Shown piece by piece: positions 16,659 through 25,184 of a stretch of 64,000 nucleotides of DNA. A model generated the notes under the pieces. The model searched no databases. It saw only the letters and a list, made by a program, of their open reading frames with translations, and was not told the origin of the DNA. Origin of the DNA: Bradyrhizobium icense (GTDB taxonomy: Bacteria; Pseudomonadota; Alphaproteobacteria; Rhizobiales; Xanthobacteraceae); contig NZ_CP016428.1 of NCBI RefSeq assembly GCF_001693385.1, forward strand, positions 248,001 through 312,000, given 5' to 3'. Position 1 is the first letter of the stretch, and each line of letters begins with the position of its first letter. Both the position numbers and the translations under genes were made by a program.

Positions 16659-18872
16659 CTACCTTCCAAACAGCCGATCCACCAGCCAGCTATCGAGTCC
16701 TGCTGCGGCTTCCGGCCGCGCATTTGGATTGGGCGGCGGCGCGGAAGTTCGCGCCGGCGCAGGCCGGTATCCGCCGCCTGATGGGACCGGCGCCGACTGC
16801 GACGGCTGCGCACTGACCTGCGAGGTCTGGAACATGTTCGACAAAAAGCCGCCGCGTTGCGTGTTCGGCAAGCCTGCCACCGCCACGCCTTGATGCGCCG
16901 TGCGCATGAAGCGGGTCCACACTTCAACCGGCAGGCCGCCGCCGGTTGCCTTCCTGGTCGGCGAATTGTCGTCATTGCCGAGCCAGACGCCCGTGACCAG
17001 GTTTGCCGTGTAGCCGATGAACCAGGCATCGCGGAAGTCCTGGCTGGTGCCGGTCTTGCCGGCGGCCATCCAGCCCGGAATCTCCGCCTTGCGCGCGGTG
17101 CCCGACAGCAGCGTTTCCTGCATCATGGTGTTCATCATCGCGACATGGCGCGGCCCGATCACCTGGCCGAGCGGATCGGCCATGCGCCTGTACAGCACCT
17201 TGCCTTCATTGGTGCGAATCTTGGTCACCACATGCGGCGAGATGCCGAGCCCGCCATTGGCAAACGGCGCATAGGCCGCGACCAGCTCGATGACGGAGAC
17301 TTCCGAGGTGCCGAGCGCAATCGAGGGATTGGCTTCGAGTTTCGATGAAATGCCGAGCCGGTGCGCGGTCCGCACCACGTTCTTGGGCCCGACTTCGAGC
17401 CCGAGCCGCACCGCGACCGTGTTCAGCGACATCGCCAGCGCCTGCGTCAGCGTCACCGAGCCGAAATATTCATGGGTGTAGTTCTCCGGCCGCCAGCCCT
17501 TGAGGTCGAGCGGCGCGTCCTGTCGGATCGTTTCCGGCGAAAGCCCGCCTTCGATCGCGGTCAGGTAGATGAACGGCTTGAATGCCGAGCCGGGCTGACG
17601 TTTGGCGGTGACTGCGCGGTTATACTGGCTCTCGGCATAGTTCCGTCCGCCGACCATGGCGCGCACCGCGCCGTCGGGCGTCATCGCCACCAGCGCGCCT
17701 TGCGTAACATGGAACTTCACGCTCTTGGCCGCCAGCTCGTCGATGATCGCGGCCTCCGCCACACTCTGCAGCTTCGGATCGATCGTGGTCTCGACCACGA
17801 TGCTCTGGTCGATCTGGCCGACGAGATCGTCGAGCACCTCGCCGATCCAGTCGGCGACGTAGTTGATGGTGCCGGCGCCGGCCGGCTTCACGTTGTAAGA
17901 GGGATGCCCGATCGAAGCCTTGGCCTGGGCGTCGCTGATGAATTTGGCCTCTGCCATCGCCGCGAGCACGATCTGGGCGCGCGCTTCCGCGCCTTCGGGG
18001 TTGCGGTTCGGCGCCAGCCGCGACGGCGATTTGACGAGGCCCGCCAGCATCGCGGCTTCCGCGACCGTGACGTTCTTCGCCGACTTGCCGAAATAACGCT
18101 GCGCCGCCGCCTCGACGCCATAGGCACCGGAGCCGAAATAGACGCGGTTCAGGTAAAGCTCGAGGATTTCGTTCTTGGAGTGCTTGCGCTCCAGCCATAG
18201 CGCGAGCTCCACTTCCTGCAGCTTGCGCGCGATCGTCCGTTCCTGGGTCAGGAACAGGTTTTTCGCGAGCTGCTGCGTCAGCGTCGAGCCGCCCTGCGAA
18301 ACGCCGCGATGCAGGATATTGGCGACCGCCGCGCGCGCGATACCGACAGGATCGATGCCGTAATGCGAATAGAAGCGGCGGTCCTCGATGGCGATGAACG
18401 CCTTCGGCAGATAGGGCGGGAGGTCTTTCAATGCGACATTGGCGCCGGGCGCTTCGCCGCGCGAGGCCAGCACGCTGCCGTCGATGCCGACAATCTGGAT
18501 GGTCGGCGGGCGCTTTGGGATTTCCAGCGACTGGATCGCCGGCAAATGCGCGCCGACCCAGATCACGACGCCGATGATCGCGATCGCCGCCCACAGGCCG
18601 AGCACGGCGCCCCAATAAATGAGACGGCCGATCCTGAAGCGGCGTTTCGAGCGCCGTTTCGCGCCGCTTTTGGCGCCGCGCGGCTTGCGTTCGCGCGGCG
18701 GCTCGTCCTCATCGTCTTCGTGCTTGCGCTTTGGCACTGGCTTTTTCGGTTTGTCGTCGTCGGTGGCAGCCGGAATGCGATCATCGGGCGAGAGACGCAG
18801 CTCCGCGAGCGCTGCCGGAAGCCCAAACAGCGGCTCCTTGCGTCCGCCGCTCTTTTTCCGTCCCCACGCCAT
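16659..18872 (-). CDS. Class A penicillin-binding protein (PBP1a family)
   Basis: A bifunctional peptidoglycan synthase of 737 residues. A basic, charged cytoplasmic tail (1-80) precedes one membrane helix (about 84-107). The glycosyltransferase-51 domain has its catalytic Glu about 163 in EDRRFYSHYGID and GGSTLTQQLAKNL. The transpeptidase domain has SAFK (Ser about 429), SLN (482-484) and KTGT (606-609). The C-terminal about 60 residues are Pro/Ala-rich and probably flexible. It polymerises and crosslinks glycan strands in the periplasm. Confidence 0.96.
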   Translation of the reverse strand: MAWGRKKSGGRKEPLFGLPAALAELRLSPDDRIPAATDDDKPKKPVPKRKHEDDEDEPPRERKPRGAKSGAKRRSKRRFRIGRLIYWGAVLGLWAAIAIIGVVIWVGAHLPAIQSLEIPKRPPTIQIVGIDGSVLASRGEAPGANVALKDLPPYLPKAFIAIEDRRFYSHYGIDPVGIARAAVANILHRGVSQGGSTLTQQLAKNLFLTQERTIARKLQEVELALWLERKHSKNEILELYLNRVYFGSGAYGVEAAAQRYFGKSAKNVTVAEAAMLAGLVKSPSRLAPNRNPEGAEARAQIVLAAMAEAKFISDAQAKASIGHPSYNVKPAGAGTINYVADWIGEVLDDLVGQIDQSIVVETTIDPKLQSVAEAAIIDELAAKSVKFHVTQGALVAMTPDGAVRAMVGGRNYAESQYNRAVTAKRQPGSAFKPFIYLTAIEGGLSPETIRQDAPLDLKGWRPENYTHEYFGSVTLTQALAMSLNTVAVRLGLEVGPKNVVRTAHRLGISSKLEANPSIALGTSEVSVIELVAAYAPFANGGLGISPHVVTKIRTNEGKVLYRRMADPLGQVIGPRHVAMMNTMMQETLLSGTARKAEIPGWMAAGKTGTSQDFRDAWFIGYTANLVTGVWLGNDDNSPTRKATGGGLPVEVWTRFMRTAHQGVAVAGLPNTQRGGFLSNMFQTSQVSAQPSQSAPVPSGGGYRPAPARTSAPPPNPNARPEAAAGLDSWLVDRLFGR

Positions 18873-19016
18873 GCCAAACGCCGTTCACACCCGTCCCCCC
18901 GCACGCTAACGGTCGCTGTTTAAGGGTCGGTTACGGAAAGGTTAATGCGGGATTAGGAGGTGCGGCGTGGCGTGCTAGGATTGGCGCAAACGACGGCATT
19001 CTCGGGAGAAGACGGC

Positions 19017-19442
19017 ATGGGCCACATCGATCCGACCAAGGAAGTGTTCGCGCAATTCAGGGCCAATGACCGGCCGGGTCCGATCCACATGCTCAACCTG
19101 GTCCGGCTGCGCGCTGAGGCCGCCTATCCCGACGGCCGCAAGGCGACGGGGGCGGAGGCTTATGCCGCCTATGGACGCGAAAGCGGCCCGGTGTTCGAAC
19201 GGCTCGGCGGGCGGATCGTGTGGCAGGGCAGGTTCGAGCTGATGCTGATCGGGCCGCAAGAGGAGCGGTGGGACCATTGCTTCATCGCCGAATACCCGAG
19301 CGTCGCAGCCTTCGCGGAAATGATCCGCGATCCCGTCTACCGTGACGCGGTGAAACACCGCCAGGCCGCAGTCGAGGATTCCCGCCTGATCCGCCATGCC
19401 GTACTGCCGGTAGGTAACACGTTCGGGGAGATTCCGAAGTAG
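19017..19442 (+). CDS. DUF1330 domain protein
   Basis: A small alpha/beta (dimeric ferredoxin-like) protein of 141 residues of the DUF1330 family; function unknown. PIHMLNLVRLR near the start and FAEMIRDPVYRDAVKHRQAAVEDSRL near the end are typical. ATG at 19017 is chosen because GGGAGAA lies nine bases upstream; the frame extends further to 18960 without a site. It is divergent from the PBP gene. Confidence 0.85.
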   Translation: MGHIDPTKEVFAQFRANDRPGPIHMLNLVRLRAEAAYPDGRKATGAEAYAAYGRESGPVFERLGGRIVWQGRFELMLIGPQEERWDHCFIAEYPSVAAFAEMIRDPVYRDAVKHRQAAVEDSRLIRHAVLPVGNTFGEIPK

Positions 19443-19447
19443 CGCCG

Positions 19448-19480
19448 AAAAAAATCGGCGGCCCCGAAGGCCGCCGATCG
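19448..19480 (-). terminator. Rho-independent terminator of the first substrate-binding gene
   Basis: Read on the minus strand, a 10-bp stem ATCGGCGGCC/GGCCGCCGAT with a five-base loop is followed by seven T residues. This is a textbook intrinsic terminator downstream of the gene ending at 19518. Confidence 0.85.
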
Positions 19481-19517
19481 CTTTCACCGCCGATCGTTTC
19501 GATTGGGTCGTCGAGCT

Positions 19518-20744
19518 CTAGCCCGCCGGACCCTTGTCCTCGAGGATCGGCCCGAACAATTCCCAGCGCTCGCCGTTGAACCGCATCATCTGCAACTGCT
19601 TGTTGACGCGGTAGTCGGTCGGCGAGGTGTTGGCGAGGATGCCCGGCAGCGACAGATCGAGCTGAACGTCCTTGAGGCTGGTCGCCTGCTTCATGACGTT
19701 CTCGCGCGTCAGGTTGTCGCCGCACTTCTGCAGGACGTGAATCAGCAATTGCGAGGTCGAGTAAGCATAGGAGTTGAAGCTCGAGTCCTTGTCGCCCTCG
19801 GGATAGTACTTCGCCATGAACTCGAAATACTTCTTCATGCCGGGGTCGTCCTTCCAGGTCGGATCGAGCGGATCCTTGCCGTAGTTGACGCTGATCACGC
19901 CCTTGGAGGCTTCGAGCCCCGCCGGCTTCATGACGGCGCCGACCGAGGTGGCGTTGATGTCGAGGATGTGCACCGGCTTCCAGTTGAGCTCGTGGATTTT
20001 CTTGATCGCCTGCGCAGCCTGCTTGGGCGTCGTCGCCGAGAAGAACAGGTCCGCGCCGGCGTCCTTGATCTTGAGGATCTGCGAATCGATGGTCGGGTCG
20101 GAGACTTCGTAGGAAGATTCCGCCACGATCATCTTCGAAGCCTTGTCGCCGAGGCCGGCCTTGATGCCGTTCAGATAATCCTTGCCGAGGTCGTCGTTCT
20201 GATACAGCACGCCGATCTTGGCGTTCGGGTGTTCCTTGATAATGTACTGACCGTAGATGCGGCCCTCGACGAAGTAGTTCGGGTTGAAGCCCATCGTCCA
20301 CGGAAAGTTCTTCGGATCGGTGAACTTCGAGGCACCGGTCGCGGCGAACAGTTGCGGTACCTTCTTGGCGTTGAGATATTTCTGTACCGCCGCGTTCGAC
20401 GGCGTGCCGAGGAGCTGGAAGGTCAGCAGCACTTCGTCGCTCTCGACCAGCTTGCGCACCTGCTCGACCGCTTTCGGCGGCGAATAGGCATCGTCATACT
20501 GGATCAGATTGATCTTGCGGCCGTTCACGCCGCCCTGATCGTTGATCATCTTGATATAGGCGGCCTGGGTCTTGCCGATGGTGGCATAGGCGGAAGCCGG
20601 TCCGCTGAATGGATTGGTCTGGCCGATCTTGATCTCGGTGTCGCTCGCGCCGGTATCGTATTTCTTCTGCGCCGACGCCGTGGAGACCGACAGCGCCAAC
20701 GCGAGCGCCGTGCCGGTGGCCAGATGGAAAATACCCTTCCTCAT
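19518..20744 (-). CDS. ABC transporter substrate-binding protein (branched-chain amino acid type), copy 1
   Basis: A periplasmic binding protein of 408 residues of the LivJ/Peripla_BP_6 family. A signal peptide (MRKGIFHLATGTALALALSV, cleavage near SAQKK) is clear. The mature part starts YDTGASDTEIKIGQTNPFSG. It is closely similar along its whole length to the gene at 21056-22279. No permease or ATPase gene for a Liv-type importer is in the window, so the partner transporter lies elsewhere. The ligand is unknown: this subfamily often binds aromatic acids or amides instead of amino acids. Confidence 0.93.
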   Translation of the reverse strand: MRKGIFHLATGTALALALSVSTASAQKKYDTGASDTEIKIGQTNPFSGPASAYATIGKTQAAYIKMINDQGGVNGRKINLIQYDDAYSPPKAVEQVRKLVESDEVLLTFQLLGTPSNAAVQKYLNAKKVPQLFAATGASKFTDPKNFPWTMGFNPNYFVEGRIYGQYIIKEHPNAKIGVLYQNDDLGKDYLNGIKAGLGDKASKMIVAESSYEVSDPTIDSQILKIKDAGADLFFSATTPKQAAQAIKKIHELNWKPVHILDINATSVGAVMKPAGLEASKGVISVNYGKDPLDPTWKDDPGMKKYFEFMAKYYPEGDKDSSFNSYAYSTSQLLIHVLQKCGDNLTRENVMKQATSLKDVQLDLSLPGILANTSPTDYRVNKQLQMMRFNGERWELFGPILEDKGPAG

Positions 20745-21055
20745 AATGCTGCATTCCTCGTGAGTTTATGATTGAGCGGATGAGCTCGCCCGCTGCCGTT
20801 AGGCCGGGCGCGCGCCATCGCTGCCGCAATAGTGGCGGAAGCCATGTTGCAATGCAAGACGTAGCTGGAGATGCAGGATTTTGGGTGAAGGCGGTGGGGT
20901 TCCGCCTGCACAAAAAAGGATCCAGTGCACCGCTTGCCTTCAATTAATGCAAGAAGCTCAACGCAAACTGAAATCCCGTGTCACGGCGCCTGCGGCGCAC
21001 CGCCAAGCGGCGCTGCACCGCGTCCGGGACACGGAAGCTCATCCGACGAGCCTGA
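20745..21055. other. Gap between the two substrate-binding genes
   Basis: No gene is supported in this 311-base gap. It must hold the promoter of copy 1; the stretch near 20975-21030 (GTGTCACGGCGCC ... CGTCCGGGACACGG) is an imperfect hairpin with inverted GTGTC/GACAC ends and may be the terminator or a dispersed repeat after copy 2. Confidence 0.5.
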
Positions 21056-22279
21056 CTAACCGCTCGGTCCGGTATCCTCGATGATCGGTCCGAACAGCTC
21101 CCAGCGCTCGCCGTTGAACTTCATCATCTGCATCTGCTTGTTGATGCGGTAGTCGGTCGGCGAGGTGTTGGTGACCATGCCGGGCAGCGACAGGCTGCCG
21201 GTGACGTTCTTCAGATTGGCCGCCTGCTTCATGATGTTTTCGCGAGTGAGGTTGTCGCCGCATTGCTGCAGGATCTTCACCAGCAATTCCGCGGTCCCAT
21301 AACCGTAGACGTTGACGGTGTTGAGCTTGTCGCCCTCCGGGTAATACTTGTCCATGAAGGCGAAATAAGCCTTCATGCCGGGATCATCCTTCCACTGCGG
21401 ATCGCCGGGGTCTTTGCCGTAGTTGGTCGAGATGATGCCCTTGGAGATGTCAAGGCCTGCGGGCTTGAGCGTGGCAGACACCGGGCTCGCATTGATGTCG
21501 AGGATGTGGACCGGATTCCAGCCGAGGTCAGCGACCTTCTTGATCGCTTGCGCTGCGAATCTCGGCGTCGAGGCGTCGTAGAGCAGGTCGGCGCCAGCCG
21601 CTTTCAATTTGACGATCTGCGAATCGATGGTCGGATCGGTCAGCTCATAGGAGGTTTCGGCGACGATCATGGAAGCCGCCTTGGCGCCGAGGGCGTCCTT
21701 CAAGCCGGTGACATAATCACGGCCGAGATCGTCGTTCTGATAGAGAATGCCGATCTTGGCGTTGGGATGGTTCTTCAGAATGTATTGCCCATAGATGCGG
21801 CCCTCCGTCTGGTAGTTGGGATTGTAGCCCATCGTCCAGGGGAAATTTTTCGGATCGGTGAATTTCGAGGCGCCGGTCGCTGCCAATAGCTGCGGCACCT
21901 TCTTGGCGTTGAGATACTTCTGCACGGCGGCGTTCGAGGGCGTGCCGATGATCTGGAAGGTGAACAGCACCTCGTCGCTCTCGACCAGCTTGCGCACCTG
22001 CTCGACAGCTTTCGGCGGCGAGTAGGCGTCGTCATACTGGATCAGATTGATCTTGCGGCCGTTGATGCCGCCTTTTTCGTTGATCATCCTGAAATAGGCG
22101 GCCTGCGTCTTGCCGATGCCGGCATAGGCCGATGCAGGCCCCGAGAACGGAACGGTCTGGCCGATCTTGATTTCGGTATCGCTGGCGCCGGTATCGTATT
22201 TCTTCTGCGCGGCAGCAGGCGACGCCAGTGCGAGCGCAACCGCCGTGCCGGCGATCAGATGAAGAACACCACCTCTCAT
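21056..22279 (-). CDS. ABC transporter substrate-binding protein (branched-chain amino acid type), copy 2
   Basis: A paralogue of the preceding gene, 407 residues from ATG at 22279, where GGGAG lies six bases upstream. The signal peptide is MRGGVLHLIAGTAVALALAS-PAAAQ. The mature sequence repeats YDTGASDTEIKIGQTVPFSG, INLIQYDDAYSPPKAVEQVR and KLVESDEVLFTF almost residue for residue with copy 1. The frame extends upstream to 22390 without a ribosome site. The tandem arrangement points to a gene duplication followed by ligand divergence. Confidence 0.93.
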   Translation of the reverse strand: MRGGVLHLIAGTAVALALASPAAAQKKYDTGASDTEIKIGQTVPFSGPASAYAGIGKTQAAYFRMINEKGGINGRKINLIQYDDAYSPPKAVEQVRKLVESDEVLFTFQIIGTPSNAAVQKYLNAKKVPQLLAATGASKFTDPKNFPWTMGYNPNYQTEGRIYGQYILKNHPNAKIGILYQNDDLGRDYVTGLKDALGAKAASMIVAETSYELTDPTIDSQIVKLKAAGADLLYDASTPRFAAQAIKKVADLGWNPVHILDINASPVSATLKPAGLDISKGIISTNYGKDPGDPQWKDDPGMKAYFAFMDKYYPEGDKLNTVNVYGYGTAELLVKILQQCGDNLTRENIMKQAANLKNVTGSLSLPGMVTNTSPTDYRINKQMQMMKFNGERWELFGPIIEDTGPSG

Positions 22280-22545
22280 ATGTTGCTCCCTTCCCTTGAT
22301 CTCGACCGATGATCCTGTTCCGGTCATCCGTTCGGAAGGCCGGACGTCATCGTTGGAAGCGAGTGTGGCGGAACGATTTTGCCAATGCAAGGCAGTACGG
22401 AACGCCGTAACGCCAGCCGGAGCAGCATCAGGCGAGCGCCGCCTGCGCAGAGGATCCGGCCAACCGGCAGCGGAATTCGGGTGGACGCCAGCACGCTGCT
22501 GGTGAAAAGTGCGGGTTGCTTGCCGCTAATTTTTCAGGGATGACG

Positions 22546-23082
22546 ATGCCGGAGAGCTTCAACCTCGATCGCCTGCCAACGCCGATCGGCACCGCGCTAC
22601 TCGTCACCGATGCGGATGGCCTGCTCCGCGCGCTGGACTGGGAAGACTACGAGGCGCGCATGCAGCAATTGCTGCGCCTGCATTACGGTGCGGTGAACCT
22701 GAAGAATGCGCGGGCGCCGCGTGATTTGCGCGCCGCCTTGACGGGCTATTTCAAGGGCGACCTCGACCGCCTGGCAGCGATCCAATGGCGCGTCGCCGGC
22801 ACGCCGTTCCAGCAGCAGGTCTGGAACGCGCTGCCGAAGATCGCGGCAGGGACGACGATGAGCTACGGCGCGCTCGCCGCAAAACTTCGGATGCCGCGCG
22901 CCGTCCGCGCCGTCGGTCACGCCAACGGCTCGAACCCGATCAGTGTGGTCCTGCCCTGCCACCGCCTGATCGGCGCCAACGGTTCGCTGGTGAAGTATGG
23001 CGGCGGGCTGGAGCGCAAGCGCTGGCTTCTCGAGCACGAGGGCGTGGAGATTAGCCTGCGAACGGTGCAACGCGTAGTGTAG
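22546..23082 (+). CDS. ogt: Methylated-DNA--[protein]-cysteine S-methyltransferase
   Basis: A DNA repair protein (178 residues) that moves alkyl groups from O6-alkylguanine to its own cysteine in VVLPCHRLIGANG. The DNA-binding helix-turn-helix region TMSYGALAAKLRMPRAVRAVG precedes it. The N-terminal domain is the short Ogt type, without an Ada zinc domain. AGGGA six bases upstream favours ATG 22546; ATG 22540 and TTG 22516 are in frame. Confidence 0.92.
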   Translation: MPESFNLDRLPTPIGTALLVTDADGLLRALDWEDYEARMQQLLRLHYGAVNLKNARAPRDLRAALTGYFKGDLDRLAAIQWRVAGTPFQQQVWNALPKIAAGTTMSYGALAAKLRMPRAVRAVGHANGSNPISVVLPCHRLIGANGSLVKYGGGLERKRWLLEHEGVEISLRTVQRVV

Positions 23083-23083
23083 G

Positions 23084-23199
23084 GGTGGGCAAAGGAGCGC
23101 AGCGACGTGCCCACCATTCTTGCCGTACGTGAAATGGTGGGCACGCGGAGCCTGTCATCGGGCGCGCATTCGCGCGACCCGGTGGCTTTGCCCACCTAC
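23084..23199. repeat. Palindromic repeat (GTGGGCAAAG...CTTTGCCCAC)
   Basis: The outer arms GGTGGGCAAAG / CTTTGCCCACC and inner arms GTGCCCACCAT / ATGGTGGGCAC form nested hairpins directly after the ogt stop. Same family as the element at 10228-10310. Confidence 0.7.
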
Positions 23200-23293
23200 A
23201 AATCAATGAAAGCGCGAAGGGATCAAGAATAGGGAGCGGCGGATCGAGCGAGCCGGCTTGCAGTGATGTTTGGGGGCATTCCGCCGGTTCAAG

Positions 23294-23407
23294 TCAGTCG
23301 GGATCACGGGGCGCGTTTCGCATGTCCCGTAGGATATAGATGAATACGATCAGCAGGGGCCCCCACGCCAGCAACGCGCCCACCAGCATCCCATTTACCG
23401 TCGCCAT
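23294..23407 (-). CDS. Very small membrane protein (37 residues)
   Basis: The reading frame begins MATVNGMLVGALLAWGPLL and continues IVFIYILRDMRNAPRDPD before a TGA. GGAG lies eight bases before the ATG, a good ribosome site. One hydrophobic helix (about residues 7-26) with a charged C-terminus predicts a single-pass inner-membrane peptide. It follows two small cysteine-rich genes on the same strand after a gap of only 16 bases, so it is probably in the same operon. No family recognised. Confidence 0.55.
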   Translation of the reverse strand: MATVNGMLVGALLAWGPLLIVFIYILRDMRNAPRDPD

Positions 23408-23423
23408 GCCGGCTTCTCCGCGA

Positions 23424-23621
23424 TCACCGGCACGATAGATGGTCTCCGTGCGCCGCGGGTTCGGGCACCCGGTAGAGCCACTTCCAATACGTCCGGTTGC
23501 GCTCCAGTTGACGCTTGTAGATCTCGCGGCACTTCGACGAACAAAACTGCTGCAAGTACCAGCTACGCCGGACCAGCCCGAAGGGGCGCTTGCATTCCGG
23601 ATTTCCGCAACAATTGCTCAT
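23424..23621 (-). CDS. Small cysteine-rich (zinc-ribbon-like) protein
   Basis: A protein of 65 residues. An N-terminal CCGNPEC segment pairs with FCSSKC at about 27-32, giving four or more cysteines in a treble-clef-like spacing, so a bound zinc ion is likely. The rest is basic and aromatic (RQLERNRTYWKWLYR), compatible with nucleic-acid binding. Its ATG overlaps the stop of the next upstream gene (ATGA), which shows translational coupling. Function unknown. Confidence 0.7.
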   Translation of the reverse strand: MSNCCGNPECKRPFGLVRRSWYLQQFCSSKCREIYKRQLERNRTYWKWLYRVPEPAAHGDHLSCR

Positions 23622-23782
23622 GACGCAATCTCCGCATTGGCACGCCGTATCCAGCGAATGAAACTCTCATGGCCCTTGTTGAGACAGAAGCGCCCGCAGT
23701 AACGCTCGCGCGCTGGATTTCGCAGAGAGATGATCTTCGGGTCTTCGCTGTCACACTCGGAGCAGCGCGGTTCTTTACGCAT
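23618..23782 (-). CDS. Small cysteine-rich (zinc-ribbon-like) protein
   Basis: A protein of 54 residues starting MRKEPRCSECDSEDPK. It has CSEC near the N-terminus and YCGRFC near residue 29, so two CxxC/CxxxC pairs. The start is fixed by a perfect AAGGAGGT six bases before the ATG at 23782; a longer frame to 23809 runs through that site. First gene of a likely three-gene operon with the two downstream small genes. No family recognised. Confidence 0.7.
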   Translation of the reverse strand: MRKEPRCSECDSEDPKIISLRNPARERYCGRFCLNKGHESFIRWIRRANAEIAS

Positions 23783-23941
23783 GGCGACCTCCTTCTGAGG
23801 AATTGCCATTTGCCGATCAAAATGTGTGATGCTTTGCGGCCCTCGTTTCTCGAAGGACGATGCGAAGTCTGGCGCGGTCGGGGCTTGTCTTCAATTCGTC
23901 TAGATGTTTGACGAAATCATCCTTACGTATGCTGGCTCGCC

Positions 23942-24008
23942 CTAGAGCGTTTTCCCGCGAAGGGGATACCGGTTCGCGTCAAGAAATGCGTCAAAACAAG
24001 AATCTAGG
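23942..24008. repeat. Dispersed repeat with CTAGAG / TCTAG ends
   Basis: The stretch CTAGAGCGTTTTCCCGCGAAG ... GATACCGGTTCGCGTCAAG ... AAAACAAGAATCTAG matches from memory a widely scattered intergenic sequence in Bradyrhizobium and Rhodopseudomonas genomes. It lies upstream of the small cysteine-rich operon. Confidence 0.5.
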
Positions 24009-24020
24009 GGCCGGATCGGC

Positions 24021-24407
24021 TCATTTGCTTGCTGCTTCGCCATTTGGCACCAGCGCCGCTTCGAGGCACTTGATCAGGGCTTCCCCATCGCACGGCTTGC
24101 TCAGGAAGCAGATCGCTCCCGCCTTCATGGCCCGGGCGCGGTCGCTGTCGACTGAAAAAGCCGTGACGAAGATGATGGGAAAGCGACGGCCGGTGGCGAG
24201 CAGGTGAGCTTGCAGCTCGAGCCCGCTCATGGCTGGCATTCTGACATCGGTTATCACGCACGAAGTGTCATTCAGATGCGGTGATCGCAGGAACTCCTCG
24301 GCCGACGCAAATGAATGGACGACGTAACCAAGCGACCTGACGAGATTATGGGTCGCGGCGCGAACCGACCCGTCGTCGTCGATGATTGATATGACCCGAT
24401 TGGACAA
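24021..24407 (-). CDS. Receiver-only response regulator
   Basis: A single receiver domain of 128 residues, with no output domain. The acidic pocket is ISIIDDDGSV, the phosphorylated Asp about 54 in VITDVRMPAMSG, the Thr in FVTAFS and the Lys in FLSKPCDG. It starts with TTG, with AAAGGA seven bases upstream; the frame runs on to 24479 but with no site. Its sequence is closest to FixJ-type receivers. It may act as a phosphate sink or partner for the kinase encoded just upstream. Confidence 0.85.
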   Translation of the reverse strand: MSNRVISIIDDDGSVRAATHNLVRSLGYVVHSFASAEEFLRSPHLNDTSCVITDVRMPAMSGLELQAHLLATGRRFPIIFVTAFSVDSDRARAMKAGAICFLSKPCDGEALIKCLEAALVPNGEAASK

Positions 24408-24512
24408 GGCGATCCTTTCTGGAGACGACCAGAGGATGTCTTTTGCTGTGCCGCCGCGTCTCGGGAGAGTGCGCCGCAAATCGGCGAGGGAAAATCATAC
24501 TTAGGTTTGCGC

Positions 24513-25184
24513 TTAGGTTTGCGAGCGGCCGGATGCGGGCCCGACCCCCAGCAGCTCGGCCATCCGCACCAGATCAGGCAGCGACTTCGCTCCCATTTTC
24601 CGCATGATGTGCCCGCGATGTATCTTCACGGTGATCTCCGCCAGGCCGATTTCGGCTGCGATCTGCTTGTTCATGAGCCCCGCCGTAACCAGCGTCATCA
24701 CCTGCCGCTCCCGCGGAGTCAGTGTCGCGAAAAGCGTGTGCAGCTCCGAGAGAACATTCGCTTCGTCGCGGCTGCTGCGGTCGCGTTCGATCGCCGCGGT
24801 CACGGCATCCAGCATGTCCTGATCGCGGAACGGCTTGGTCAGAAAATCGACGGCGCCGGCCTTCATTGCGCGGACCGTCATCGGAATATCGCCATGGCCG
24901 GTCATGAAGATGACTGGGATGTGAATGTCGGCCTTGGCCAGTTCGGCCTGAAAGTCGAGGCCGCTCAGCCGGGGCAGCCTGATGTCGAGAATCAGGCAAC
25001 TGGGGACATTCGGAAGCTTGTGCTGCAGAAACTCGTGAGCCGAGCCGAACACCTCGACGCGCAATCCCACGGACCGGAAGAGATTGCTCAGTGCCTCACG
25101 TACCGATGCGTCGTCGTCGACGACGAAGACAACCGGCTCCTCGGCGCTTGCGAGCGTGGGAGGCGATGCCCGGCGTCCCGTCAC
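24513..25184 (-). CDS. FixJ-family response regulator (LuxR-type HTH)
   Basis: A transcription regulator of 223 residues. Receiver domain: [11 protein letters not shown], Asp about 67 in [12 protein letters not shown], and FLTKPFRDQ. The C-terminal LuxR helix-turn-helix is [20 protein letters not shown] then [17 protein letters not shown]. The start is GTG, overlapping the stop of the histidine kinase gene (GTGA), with AGGAGGG just upstream. Encoded with and very probably phosphorylated by that kinase. Confidence 0.93.
   Translation of the reverse strand: MTGRRASPPTLASAEEPVVFVVDDDASVREALSNLFRSVGLRVEVFGSAHEFLQHKLPNVPSCLILDIRLPRLSGLDFQAELAKADIHIPVIFMTGHGDIPMTVRAMKAGAVDFLTKPFRDQDMLDAVTAAIERDRSSRDEANVLSELHTLFATLTPRERQVMTLVTAGLMNKQIAAEIGLAEITVKIHRGHIMRKMGAKSLPDLVRMAELLGVGPASGRSQT

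Noticed and set aside
19503..20771. Open frame of 422 codons on the plus strand
   Set aside because: Antisense to the first substrate-binding gene, which has a signal peptide and family motifs.
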